Assembly (NCBI GenBank): GCA_029265155.1
Contig: JAJUJV010000011.1
Location: forward strand, 1-32,605
Origin: Altererythrobacter sp.
GTDB lineage: Bacteria; Pseudomonadota; Alphaproteobacteria; Sphingomonadales; Sphingomonadaceae
Direction: 5' to 3'
Length of the DNA: 32,605 bases
In this document: piece after piece, positions 1-7,440 of the stretch
How the letters are laid out: every line of letters starts with the position of its first letter
Numbering within the stretch: position 1 is the stretch's first letter
Program-made: the position numbers and the translations under genes
Notes under the pieces: model-generated
What the model saw: only the letters and a program-made list of their open reading frames with translations
Told to the model about the DNA's origin: nothing
The model's database searches: none

Positions 1-1
1 C

Positions 2-340
2 TTCGACAGCCTGCCCGGCCTGCTGCCCGGCCGCCGGCATATCGTGCTGACTCGGCAGAAAGGCTGGAGCGCCCCCGGCGCCGAAGTCGCGCATACGACC
101 GACGAAGCGCTGGCTCTCGCCGGGGACGGCGACATCGCCGTGATTGGCGGCGCCGACATCTTCGCGCTGTTCATGCCGATCACCACCCGGCTCGAGATCA
201 CCGAGATCTACGAGAACACACAGGGCGACGTGTACATGGCGACGCCGGGCCCGGAGTGGCAAGTCGTCCGGCGCGAGAAGCACACGGCCGAAGGTATCGA
301 TCCCGCCTACGCCTTCGTCACACTGGAGCGGCAGGCTTGA
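2..340 (+). CDS. folA: Dihydrofolate reductase, C-terminal part (5' truncated by window edge)
   Basis: DHFR reduces dihydrofolate to tetrahydrofolate with NADPH in the cytoplasm, feeding thymidylate, purine and methionine synthesis. The reading frame is open from the first bases of the window, and about 112 C-terminal residues are visible. The diagnostic stretch is IAVIGGADIFALFMP, the GGxxI(Y/F) nucleotide-binding loop of DHFR, followed by the acidic strand LEITEIYENTQGDVYM that corresponds to the family's L-T-x-I segment. The N-terminal catalytic region lies outside the window. Its TGA overlaps the TTG start of ribF, so the two genes are probably co-transcribed and translationally coupled. 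The family call is confident; the true start cannot be seen. Confidence 0.9.
   Translation, partial: FDSLPGLLPGRRHIVLTRQKGWSAPGAEVAHTTDEALALAGDGDIAVIGGADIFALFMPITTRLEITEIYENTQGDVYMATPGPEWQVVRREKHTAEGIDPAYAFVTLERQA
325..328 (+). promoter_or_regulatory. Shine-Dalgarno GGAG that fixes the ribF start
   Basis: A GGAG lies inside the last codons of folA, 8 nt before a TTG that is in frame with ribF. This spacing and the TTGA overlap favour the TTG over upstream in-frame ATG codons, which would translate a non-conserved N-terminus inside folA. Confidence 0.6.
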
Positions 341-1263
341 CGCGGCTCGGCCACCGCGACCCCGTTCCCGATCATCTGCGCGGCGCGATCATGGCGCTCG
401 GCAACTTCGACGGCTTCCATCTCGGCCACCAGCGGGTCGTTGCCGAGGCGGTAACTTGGGGCCGGAGCGAAGGCCGCCCGGTGATCGTCGCCACCTTCGA
501 CCCGCACCCGGTGCGCCATTTCGCTCCGCACGTGCCGCCGTTCCGCCTCACCACGCTCGACCAGCGCGAGGCGCTGTTCGCCGCGGCCGGCGCCGACGCG
601 ATGCTGGTATTCGAGTTCGACGACGAGCTTGCGGCGACGACGGCCGAAGCGTTCGTGGGCGAGCTTCTGGCTGGTCGACTCGGCGTCGCGGGTGTCGTCA
701 CCGGCGAAGACTGCTCGTTCGGCAAAGGACGCGCCGGCAACGTCAAGCTGCTGACGGAGGAAGGGGCCCGCCACGGCCTCACCGCGCGACCGGTGGGCCC
801 GGTCACCGAAGGGGGCCTGCCGGTCTCCTCGAGCCGCATCCGCGACGCTCTGAAAGCGGGGGACTGCGAAACCGCGACCCGGCTGATGACCCGCCCCTTC
901 GCGATCCGCGGCACCGTCCAGCACGGCGACAAGCGCGGCCGCGCAATCGGTTATCCGACCGCGAACATCGACATGGGTCCCTACCTGCGCCCGCGCTACG
1001 GCATCTACGCGGTGACAGGCCGGCTGCTCGACAGCGGCGAGACGCTGAAAGGCGCCGCGAACCTCGGCATCCGCCCGCAGTTCAAACCGGCGCAGGAGCT
1101 GCTCGAGCCCTACTTCTTCGACTTCTCCGGCGACCTCTACGGCCGCGAGGTCGAAGTCGCCCTCCACCACTTCCTCCGGCCGGAGGCGAAGTTCGACAGC
1201 GTCGAAGCACTCACCCAGCAAATGACACAAGACTGCGCGCGGGCGCGGGAGCTGCTCGGATAG
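337..1263 (+). CDS. ribF: Bifunctional riboflavin kinase / FAD synthetase RibF
   Basis: RibF phosphorylates riboflavin to FMN and adenylates FMN to FAD in the cytoplasm. The N-terminal adenylyltransferase domain shows ALGNFDGFHLGHQ, the family's GNFDGxHxGH nucleotide-binding motif, and SSSRIRDAL, the SSTxIR-type motif near residue 165. The C-terminal riboflavin kinase domain carries GTVQHGDKRGRAIGYPTAN, the G-x-V-x-H-G-x(3)-G-R-x-(I/L)-G-(F/Y)-P-T-A-N signature. The 308-residue length is normal for the family. The TTG start is chosen because it follows a GGAG at good spacing and overlaps the folA stop as TTGA. An ATG at 391 would begin right at the GNFDG motif and remove the usual N-terminal strand. 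ileS follows after 75 nt. Confidence 0.93.
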   Translation: MTRLGHRDPVPDHLRGAIMALGNFDGFHLGHQRVVAEAVTWGRSEGRPVIVATFDPHPVRHFAPHVPPFRLTTLDQREALFAAAGADAMLVFEFDDELAATTAEAFVGELLAGRLGVAGVVTGEDCSFGKGRAGNVKLLTEEGARHGLTARPVGPVTEGGLPVSSSRIRDALKAGDCETATRLMTRPFAIRGTVQHGDKRGRAIGYPTANIDMGPYLRPRYGIYAVTGRLLDSGETLKGAANLGIRPQFKPAQELLEPYFFDFSGDLYGREVEVALHHFLRPEAKFDSVEALTQQMTQDCARARELLG

Positions 1264-1290
1264 GCGAGGCGAAACGGCCTGCTCTCGCCT
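1262..1290 (+). other. Hairpin in the ribF-ileS gap
   Basis: AGGCGAG and CTCGCCT form a perfect 7-bp stem with a 15-nt loop, starting within the ribF stop codon. No T-run follows, so it is not a convincing intrinsic terminator. It could be an RNA-stability element or chance. It is the only structure I see in the 75-nt ileS leader; no T-box-like specifier arrangement is evident. Confidence 0.3.
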
Positions 1291-1338
1291 CCTGAACAAA
1301 TTGCAGTCCGCCTCCCCCACCGCTAAGGCCCGCCGGCA

Positions 1339-4263
1339 ATGAGCGAACAGCGCGACTACAGAGACACGGTCTTCCTGCCGAAGACCGATTTTCCCATGAA
1401 AGCCGGCCTTCCGCAGAAGGAGCCGGGCATTCTAGCGCGCTGGGAGCAGGAAGGGCTCTACCAGCAGATCCGCGAGAGCCGCCAAGGCCGCGAGAAGTTC
1501 ATTCTGCATGACGGGCCGCCGTATGCGAACGGGGACATGCACATCGGCCATGCGCTCAACCACGTGCTCAAGGACATGGTCGTGCGCACGCAAACCTTGC
1601 TCGGCAAGGACGCGCCTTACGTGCCGGGGTGGGACTGCCACGGGCTGCCGATCGAGTGGAAGGTCGAGGAACAGTACCGCAAGAAGAAGCTCGACAAGGA
1701 CCAGGTGCCGATCGAGGAATTCCGCGCCGAGTGCCGCGCCTATGCGCAGCACTGGGTCGACGTGCAGCGCGAGCAGCTGAAGCGGCTCGGGGTCGGCGGG
1801 GACTGGGACAATCCCTACCTGACGATGCATTTCGAGGCCGAAGCGACGATCGTGCGCGAGCTGCTCAAGTTCGCCGAGACGCGCCAGCTCTACCGTGGAG
1901 CCAAGCCGGTGATGTGGAGCCCGGTCGAAAAGACCGCGCTGGCCGAGGCCGAGGTCGAGTACGAGGATATCACCTCGACGCAGATCGACGTGGCGTTCGA
2001 GATCGTCGAGAGCCCGATCCCCGAACTGGTCGGCGCACACGCCGTGATCTGGACGACCACGCCGTGGACGATCCCGGTGAACCAGGCTTTGGCCTATGGT
2101 CCGGAAGTTGAGTATCACCACTATCGCGCACCCGACGGGCGCCGCTTCCTGGTGGCGGTGGCGCTCCTTGAGGCATTCTTCGCCCGGACGGGCCTTGGCC
2201 CGCAGGTCGAGAATGTCGAAGGCGATGTGGATCTGCGCGAATATGCGCTGGGCACGTACCGCGGCTCCGACCTCGCCGGCACTTTCGCGCGCCACCCGAT
2301 GCACCACCTCGATGGGTTCTTTGCCGAGCCGCGGCCGTTCCTGCCAGGCGAGTTCGTCACCACCGACAGCGGCACCGGCCTCGTCCACATGGCGCCGGAC
2401 CACGGCGAGGACGACTTCGAGCTGTGCAAGGCGCACGGGCTGAATCCGAAGTTCGTGGTCGAGGCCGACGGCCGCTATCGCGAGGACTGGGCCTGGCTGC
2501 CGCGCACCGACGAGCGCTCGATGTCGGTGATCAACCCGAAGTTCAACGCGCCCGATGGGCCGATCTGCTCGGACTTGCGCGAGGCTGGCGCGCTGCTCGC
2601 CGCTTCGGCCGATTACCGGCACTCCTATCCGCATTCGTGGCGCAGCAAGGCCAAGGTCATCTTCCGCTGCACGCCGCAGTGGTTCGTGCCGATGGACAAG
2701 GTGCTCACGCACATTTCGCCCAAGGACGTGTACGAGAAGCGCTGGGAAGGCGAAGGCGGCGCGCTCGATTCGGCCGAGGAGGATCTGTGCGACGCGCCGA
2801 CGCTGCGCCAGGCCGCGCTCGAAGCGATCGAGGTTACGCGCTTCGTGCCCGAGAAGGGCCGCAACCGCATCGGCTCGATGGTCGCCGGCCGACCCGACTG
2901 GGTGCTGAGCCGCCAGCGCGCCTGGGGCGTGCCGATCACGCTGTTCGTCGATCGCAAGAGCGGCGAATACCTGGTCGATCCGCTGGTCAACGCGCGCATC
3001 GTCGCCGCGGTGCGCGAGGGCGGGGTCGATGCCTGGTCGGACGCAAACGCGCAGGCGCTGCTCGGCGAGGACTATCGCGCCGAGGATTATGAGCGGGTCA
3101 CCGACATCCTCGACGTGTGGTTCGATTCGGGCTCGACCCATGCTTTCGTGCTCGAGAGCGGGCGCTGGCCCGAGCTGACGCGGCCGCCGGGCTGCAAGGG
3201 GCCGCCGGCCGATCTCTACCTCGAAGGTTCCGACCAGCATCGCGGCTGGTTCCAGTCCTCCTTGCTGGAAAGCTGCGGCACGCGCGGACGGGCGCCGTAC
3301 AAGGCAGTGCTGACCCACGGCTTCACCATGGCCAGCGACGGCCGCAAGATGTCGAAGAGCCTCGGCAACACCGTCGATCCGAACAAGGTGATGGAGACCT
3401 ACGGCGCCGACATCATCCGGCTCTGGGCGCTGTCGGTAGACTACACCGAGGATCACCGCATCGGCGACGAGATCCTGAAAGGCGTGGCCGACCAGTACCG
3501 CAAACTGCGCAACACCTTCCGCTATATGCTCGGCGCGCTCGACGGATTCGATAAGGCGGAGCGGGTCACCGACGTCGCGCAGCTTCCGGAGCTCGAGCGC
3601 TACGTGCTGGCCCTGCTGGGCGAACTCGACACGACGCTGCGGCAAGCAGTCGAGGACTTCGACTTCAACACCTACACCCGCGCGCTGATCGACTTCTGCA
3701 ACGAAGACCTGTCGGCGTTCTACTTCGATATCCGCAAGGACAGCCTCTACTGCGACGCGCCGGGCGACCCGAAGCGGCGGGCCTATCGCACCGTGCTCGA
3801 CACGCTGTTCCACGCGCTGATCCGCTATGCCGCGCCGGTCATGGTCTTCACCGCCGAGGAAGTGTGGCAGAGCCGTTATCCTGAGGCCGGCAGCGTGCAT
3901 CTGCTGGAATGGCCGGTGGTGCCGCGGACCGAAGTCGAGACTTCCCGCTGGGCGGCGCTGCGCACCTTGCGCGAGCAGGTCACCGAAGCGATCGAGCCGC
4001 TGCGGCGCGAGAAGATCGTGCGTTCGAGCCTCGAGGCCGAAGTGACCGTGCCCGCAGAGCGGGTTCCGGAAGGCTTTACCGACGCCGATCTCGCCGAACT
4101 GTTCATTAGCGGCACGGTGACGCGCGGCGACACACTTGCCGTGCGGCGCACCGGCGACGAGAAGTGCGGCCGCTGCTGGCGCCTGCTGCCCGAAGTGCCC
4201 GAGGACGGCGCGCTATGCGGGCGATGCGAGGATGCCGTCGCTCAACTGGACGCCGCGTCGTGA
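1339..4263 (+). CDS. ileS: Isoleucyl-tRNA synthetase
   Basis: IleRS charges tRNA-Ile with isoleucine in the cytoplasm and edits misactivated valine. It is a class I synthetase of 974 residues, full length for the bacterial type. The HIGH motif lies at residues 68-71 in the context PPYANGDMHIGHALN, and KMSKS at 670-674. The editing-domain region includes VIWTTTPWTIPVN and the later GTGLVHMAPDHGEDDF. The C-terminal zinc site is two CGRC pairs, Cys943/946 and Cys960/963. The ATG start gives a typical N-terminal extension (YRDTVFLPKTDFPMKAGLP). Its TGA overlaps the GTG start of lspA, so the two are translationally coupled. A long antisense frame covers most of the gene but is a codon-bias shadow. 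Confidence 0.98.
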   Translation: MSEQRDYRDTVFLPKTDFPMKAGLPQKEPGILARWEQEGLYQQIRESRQGREKFILHDGPPYANGDMHIGHALNHVLKDMVVRTQTLLGKDAPYVPGWDCHGLPIEWKVEEQYRKKKLDKDQVPIEEFRAECRAYAQHWVDVQREQLKRLGVGGDWDNPYLTMHFEAEATIVRELLKFAETRQLYRGAKPVMWSPVEKTALAEAEVEYEDITSTQIDVAFEIVESPIPELVGAHAVIWTTTPWTIPVNQALAYGPEVEYHHYRAPDGRRFLVAVALLEAFFARTGLGPQVENVEGDVDLREYALGTYRGSDLAGTFARHPMHHLDGFFAEPRPFLPGEFVTTDSGTGLVHMAPDHGEDDFELCKAHGLNPKFVVEADGRYREDWAWLPRTDERSMSVINPKFNAPDGPICSDLREAGALLAASADYRHSYPHSWRSKAKVIFRCTPQWFVPMDKVLTHISPKDVYEKRWEGEGGALDSAEEDLCDAPTLRQAALEAIEVTRFVPEKGRNRIGSMVAGRPDWVLSRQRAWGVPITLFVDRKSGEYLVDPLVNARIVAAVREGGVDAWSDANAQALLGEDYRAEDYERVTDILDVWFDSGSTHAFVLESGRWPELTRPPGCKGPPADLYLEGSDQHRGWFQSSLLESCGTRGRAPYKAVLTHGFTMASDGRKMSKSLGNTVDPNKVMETYGADIIRLWALSVDYTEDHRIGDEILKGVADQYRKLRNTFRYMLGALDGFDKAERVTDVAQLPELERYVLALLGELDTTLRQAVEDFDFNTYTRALIDFCNEDLSAFYFDIRKDSLYCDAPGDPKRRAYRTVLDTLFHALIRYAAPVMVFTAEEVWQSRYPEAGSVHLLEWPVVPRTEVETSRWAALRTLREQVTEAIEPLRREKIVRSSLEAEVTVPAERVPEGFTDADLAELFISGTVTRGDTLAVRRTGDEKCGRCWRLLPEVPEDGALCGRCEDAVAQLDAAS

Positions 4264-4805
4264 CCGCCGCCTGGCGCAACCGCGTAATCGGTCTCGCCCT
4301 CGCGGCGGCGATCTTCCTACTCGACCAGTGGATCAAGGCGCTGGCGCTCGGGCCGTGGAACTTGCGCGAAGTCGGCGTGATCGACCTGCTGCCGTTCTTC
4401 GACCTGCGCTGGACGCAGAACTTCGGCGTCTCGCTGGGCATGTTCGAGGCGACGTCACCCGAAATGCGCTGGGCGCTGGTGGCGGTCACTGGATTGATCG
4501 CCGCCGTAGTGTTCGTCTGGATGCTGCGCGAACGGGCGATGTGGGACATTGCCGGCCTGGCGCTGATCCTGGGTGGTGCGCTCGGCAATATCCGCGATCG
4601 CTATCTCTATGGCTACGTCATCGATTATGCCGATTTCCATATCGGCACCTGGCGTCCGTTTCTGGTATTCAACGTTGCCGACGCCGCGATTACGATCGGT
4701 GTCCTGATAATCCTTGCCCGCGCGTTGTTCATGCGCGAGAAACCGCCCACCGCGCAGGGCGATGATGTGGCGGATGGAACCGCGGAGAAATCGACGAATG
4801 CTTAA
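4260..4805 (+). CDS. lspA: Lipoprotein signal peptidase (signal peptidase II)
   Basis: LspA is an inner-membrane aspartyl protease that removes the signal peptide of diacylglyceryl-prolipoproteins. The 181-residue protein shows four hydrophobic segments, roughly residues 9-29, 70-88, 95-113 and 135-155. Conserved signatures are TQNFGVSLGMF, GGALGNIRDR, YVIDYADFH and FNVADAAI; by family knowledge the catalytic aspartates are Asp122 and Asp141. The GTG start overlaps the ileS TGA as GTGA, and upstream in-frame ATGs would lie deep in ileS. The neighbour downstream is itself a lipoprotein, a plausible substrate. Coupling of ileS and lspA is common in bacteria. Confidence 0.95.
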   Translation: MTAAWRNRVIGLALAAAIFLLDQWIKALALGPWNLREVGVIDLLPFFDLRWTQNFGVSLGMFEATSPEMRWALVAVTGLIAAVVFVWMLRERAMWDIAGLALILGGALGNIRDRYLYGYVIDYADFHIGTWRPFLVFNVADAAITIGVLIILARALFMREKPPTAQGDDVADGTAEKSTNA

Positions 4806-5220
4806 GGCCTCCAAGCTCCCCTTCAAGCTCGCCTTTGTCGGCCTGGGCGCGAGCGTGCTCGCCGCCTGCGGCAGCGGCGGCGTGCTCAGCCGCGAGCGGC
4901 CCGACGAGTTCGCTGTGCAGCGTCAGGCGCCCCTGGTCATCCCGCCGGATTTCGAACTGGTGCCGCCGCAGCCCGGTGCGCCGCGCCCGGCCGAAGGAAC
5001 CGCGGCGCAGGATGCGCTCGATGCGCTGTTTGGCGGCCCGTCTCCCCGCAGCGCCGTCGAAACCAGCGCGCTGCAGCGCGCCGGCGAGGCCGATCCTGGG
5101 ATTCGCTCGGCTGTGGGCGATCCCAATACGTTCACCGTGGACAAGGGTGCCACCACCCGCACCATCATCGCCGCCCCCGAAGGCGACGGACAGGACGCGC
5201 GAGCGGTCATTCCCGGCTGA
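4798..5220 (+). CDS. DUF3035-type small lipoprotein
   Basis: This 140-residue protein begins with a type II signal sequence whose lipobox is VLAAC, lipidation cysteine at residue 24. The mature part is rich in proline and alanine and contains QAPLVIPPDFELVPPQPG, the conserved 'APLxxPPDFxLPxPxPG' region I associate with alphaproteobacterial DUF3035 proteins. The function is unknown; outer-membrane or periplasmic location is inferred from the lipobox. The ATG overlaps the end of lspA by 8 nt and has a GGAG about 10 nt upstream, so it is translated from the ileS-lspA transcript. Placement directly after its probable processing enzyme is notable. Residues 75-140 look low in order. Confidence 0.8.
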   Translation: MLKASKLPFKLAFVGLGASVLAACGSGGVLSRERPDEFAVQRQAPLVIPPDFELVPPQPGAPRPAEGTAAQDALDALFGGPSPRSAVETSALQRAGEADPGIRSAVGDPNTFTVDKGATTRTIIAAPEGDGQDARAVIPG

Positions 5221-5225
5221 TGGTG

Positions 5226-5260
5226 CCCGCCCCCCGCTTGCTTTGCGGGGTGGGAGTTTA
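5226..5260. terminator. Probable bidirectional terminator between convergent genes
   Basis: CCCCGC and GCGGGG form a 6-bp GC stem around a TTGCTTT loop, with further C/G-rich flanks that could lengthen it with bulges. A short TTTA follows on the + side. It lies in the 37-nt gap between two convergent genes, the place expected for a shared terminator. Confidence 0.5.
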
Positions 5261-6553
5261 ATCGGCGCGGCTGACCAGCAGCTTGTCGATCTTGCGTCCG
5301 TCCATATCGACGACTTCGAAGTTCCAGCCCTGGTCGGTGAATTGCTCACCTTCCTGCGGCAGGTTCTTGAGCACCGACAGGACGTAGCCGGCCGCAGTCG
5401 CAAACTCGCGATCTTCGGGAAATTCGATTCCCAGCCGTTCGGCCAGAGCGTCGGCGGGGATGGCACCGGCGACCAGCAGCGAGCCGTCCTCGCGCTCCAC
5501 CAGCATGGGTTCATCGCCTTCGTCCTGGTGGCTGACGAAATTACCGGCGATCGCCGCGAGAAGGTCGGCGGGCGTGACCACGCCTTCGAGGTGGCCATAT
5601 TCGTCGTGGACCATCGCCATCGCCACGCCCGACTGCTGTAGCGCTCGCAAGGCATCCATCGCGTCGAGCTGGTCGGGGACGACTTCGGTCTTGCGAATGA
5701 GTTCCACCAACCGCACGGGCTTGCCGGCGAGCATGACGGCAAGGACCTCCTTGACCTTCACCACGCCAAGCATCCGGTCCACCGTGCCTTCGGCGACCGG
5801 CAGCAGCGAATGCGGCGATTCGGCCAGCATCTCGCGGATCTCTTCTTCGCTGGCATCGAGATCTAGCCAGTCGAGATCAGTGCGGGGCGTCATCAGTTCG
5901 CGCACCGGCCGATCGGCCAGGCGCATGACGCCCGACATGATCGCCCGCTCCTGCTCTTCGATGACTCCGCTGCGGGTCGCTTCGGCGAACAGCATGTGCA
6001 GCTCTTCAGCGGTCATCCGCGGCTCTCCGCGGTGGCGCATGCCGAGCAGACGCATCAGGAAGTTGGACGAGGTATCAAGCAACCATACCAGGGGCGCAGC
6101 GATCTGCGACAAGATTGACATCGGAAGCGCCATAACGGTCGCGATCGGCACGGCATTCCGCAGCGCGAATTGCTTGGGCACCAGTTCGCCTACGACGACG
6201 CTGAAATAAGTCGTAAGCGCGATTACCAGGGCGAAGCCGATCTCCTCGGCCGGGGCCGCAGGGACATCTAGGGCCGCGAGCCGCTCGCCGACCGGAGCGC
6301 CGAGCGTAGCGCCGCCGTAAGCGCCGGTAACGATACCCACCAATGTAATTCCGATCTGGACCGTCGACAGGAACTTGCCCGGATCGGCCGCCAGCGCGAG
6401 CGCCTTGGCCGCACCCTTGCTGCCGCGCTCGGCTGCCATACGCAGCGGCGTCTGGCGCGCGGAGACGATGGCCAGCTCGGACATCGAGAAGACGCCGTTA
6501 AGGAGAATCAGGGCCGCCATGATGGCGAGGTCAGACCAAGGGAAGGGCGACAT
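5258..6553 (-). CDS. CNNM/TlyC-type membrane protein with CBS pair (HlyC/CorC family)
   Basis: This 431-residue inner-membrane protein has the hemolysin-like CNNM architecture. An N-terminal DUF21 domain (about residues 5-195) contains LNGVFSMSELAIVSARQ, the TVQIGITLVGI segment and SVVVGELVPKQFAL. A CBS pair follows (about 215-340, starting ELMTPRTDLDWLDLD and including VVTPADLLAAI), then a CorC/HlyC C-terminal domain (about 355-431). Relatives are implicated in magnesium or cobalt export or resistance; 'hemolysin' is a historical label not supported for this protein. It is transcribed alone, divergent from the OmpA lipoprotein gene and convergent with the DUF3035 gene. The ATG start gives a natural first membrane segment. 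Confidence 0.92.
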   Translation of the reverse strand: MSPFPWSDLAIMAALILLNGVFSMSELAIVSARQTPLRMAAERGSKGAAKALALAADPGKFLSTVQIGITLVGIVTGAYGGATLGAPVGERLAALDVPAAPAEEIGFALVIALTTYFSVVVGELVPKQFALRNAVPIATVMALPMSILSQIAAPLVWLLDTSSNFLMRLLGMRHRGEPRMTAEELHMLFAEATRSGVIEEQERAIMSGVMRLADRPVRELMTPRTDLDWLDLDASEEEIREMLAESPHSLLPVAEGTVDRMLGVVKVKEVLAVMLAGKPVRLVELIRKTEVVPDQLDAMDALRALQQSGVAMAMVHDEYGHLEGVVTPADLLAAIAGNFVSHQDEGDEPMLVEREDGSLLVAGAIPADALAERLGIEFPEDREFATAAGYVLSVLKNLPQEGEQFTDQGWNFEVVDMDGRKIDKLLVSRAD

Positions 6554-6601
6554 GGGAACAGATCGGCTAGCAGATTAGCGCGGTGGAGCGAAGGGGAACA
6601 T

Positions 6602-6627
6602 GGAACCCGCCTCTGGCGGGACGCGTT
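6602..6627 (+). promoter_or_regulatory. EcfG-type general-stress promoter (GGAAC-N17-CGTT)
   Basis: GGAAC at 6602-6606 and CGTT at 6624-6627 are separated by exactly 17 nt. This matches the alphaproteobacterial EcfG sigma-factor consensus GGAAC-N16/17-CGTT. The predicted start point would leave a leader of about 70 nt before the OmpA-lipoprotein ATG. The spacer contains a perfect CCCGCC-TCT-GGCGGG inverted repeat (6606-6620). Confidence 0.65.
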
Positions 6628-6703
6628 TACTGTGCGATCCGATCCGCTAAGGGGGCGTTCGACCCTGCCGCGGGCTTAGCCCGCTTTGATGAGGATAATA
6701 ACG

Positions 6704-7384
6704 ATGAAGAAGTCGCGAATTGTTATTTCGAGCCTAGCAGCGGTGTCGCTGCTCGGCCTGTCCGCGTGTGTCACCGATCCTAACACGGGCGAGCGCCACG
6801 TATCGCGGACTGCGATCGGCGGTGTCGGCGGGGCCGGTCTTGGCTACCTCCTGGGCGGCCTGATCGGTGGCAAGACCGCGCGGATCGTCGGCGCCGGCCT
6901 TGGCGGTGTGGCCGGCGGCGCGGTCGGCTACCAGCTCGATCAGCAGATCCGGGAACTCGACGAAGCTACGGCCGGCACTGGCGTCGACGTCACCCAGACC
7001 CCAGATGGAACCGGAATTCTCGTCAATCTGCCTGACGTGACCTTCGCCTTCGACTCGACGACGATCAGCCCCAGCTTCCGCGCCGCTCTCGACGAAGTGG
7101 CGGCGAGCTTGCAGAAGTACCCAAACAGCCTGGTCGACGTGATGGGGCACACCGACTCCACCGGCTCGGACAGCTACAACCTCGACTTGTCGCGGCGCCG
7201 CGCTGAAGCGGTGGCTTCGCATCTAGTCTCGCGCAACGTATCGCGCGCGCGCATCGCGACCGTCGGTTACGGCGAGCAGTATCCGCGCGCCGACAACTCG
7301 ACTGAGGAAGGGCGCGCGCTCAACCGGCGGGTGGAAATCCGCATCACGCCGATCACACAGGAAGATGTGAACGCAGCCCGCTAA
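6704..7384 (+). CDS. OmpA-family lipoprotein with glycine-zipper domain (Pal/YiaD-like)
   Basis: The 226-residue protein starts with a lipoprotein signal ending GLSAC (Cys22). A glycine-zipper stretch follows (about residues 38-78), with runs such as GVGGAGLGYLLGGLIGG that can embed in membrane. Residues 105-225 form an OmpA C-terminal domain, recognised by the NALxR-like core MGHTDSTGSDSYNLDLSRRR, which binds peptidoglycan in this family. It probably tethers the outer membrane to the wall. The ATG is chosen over two upstream in-frame codons because GAGGA lies 8 nt before it and the signal peptide then starts MKKS. An EcfG-type promoter lies upstream, suggesting stress induction. A strong terminator follows, so it is monocistronic. 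Confidence 0.92.
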   Translation: MKKSRIVISSLAAVSLLGLSACVTDPNTGERHVSRTAIGGVGGAGLGYLLGGLIGGKTARIVGAGLGGVAGGAVGYQLDQQIRELDEATAGTGVDVTQTPDGTGILVNLPDVTFAFDSTTISPSFRAALDEVAASLQKYPNSLVDVMGHTDSTGSDSYNLDLSRRRAEAVASHLVSRNVSRARIATVGYGEQYPRADNSTEEGRALNRRVEIRITPITQEDVNAAR

Positions 7385-7402
7385 GGCTCCATTCTCGTGA
7401 AC

Positions 7403-7440
7403 AAGAGGTCGGCCGCCGTGGTGGTGGCCGGCCTCTTTTA
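7403..7440 (+). terminator. Strong intrinsic terminator after the OmpA lipoprotein gene
   Basis: AAGAGG-T-CGGCC pairs with GGCCG-G-CCTCTT to give a 12-bp stem including one G-T pair, with an 11-nt loop and a TTTTATT tail. The stop codon of the convergent CysQ-like gene lies at the base of this structure, so the element is shared between the two transcripts. Confidence 0.85.

Noticed and set aside
307-1320. Open frame antisense to ribF
   Set aside because: No family-like motifs; explained by GC-rich codon structure of ribF.
301-1338. FMN riboswitch or T-box leader near ribF or ileS
   Set aside because: ribF overlaps folA with no leader, and the ileS leader of 75 nt is too short and lacks the expected conserved elements.
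1432-3900. Open frame of 822 codons antisense to ileS
   Set aside because: It mirrors the codon bias of ileS in GC-rich DNA, has no recognisable domain, and the sense strand is an unmistakable synthetase.
6595-6599. Second GGAAC close to the EcfG-type promoter
   Set aside because: No CGTT at 16-17 nt downstream; the GGAAC at 6602 is the one with a partner box.
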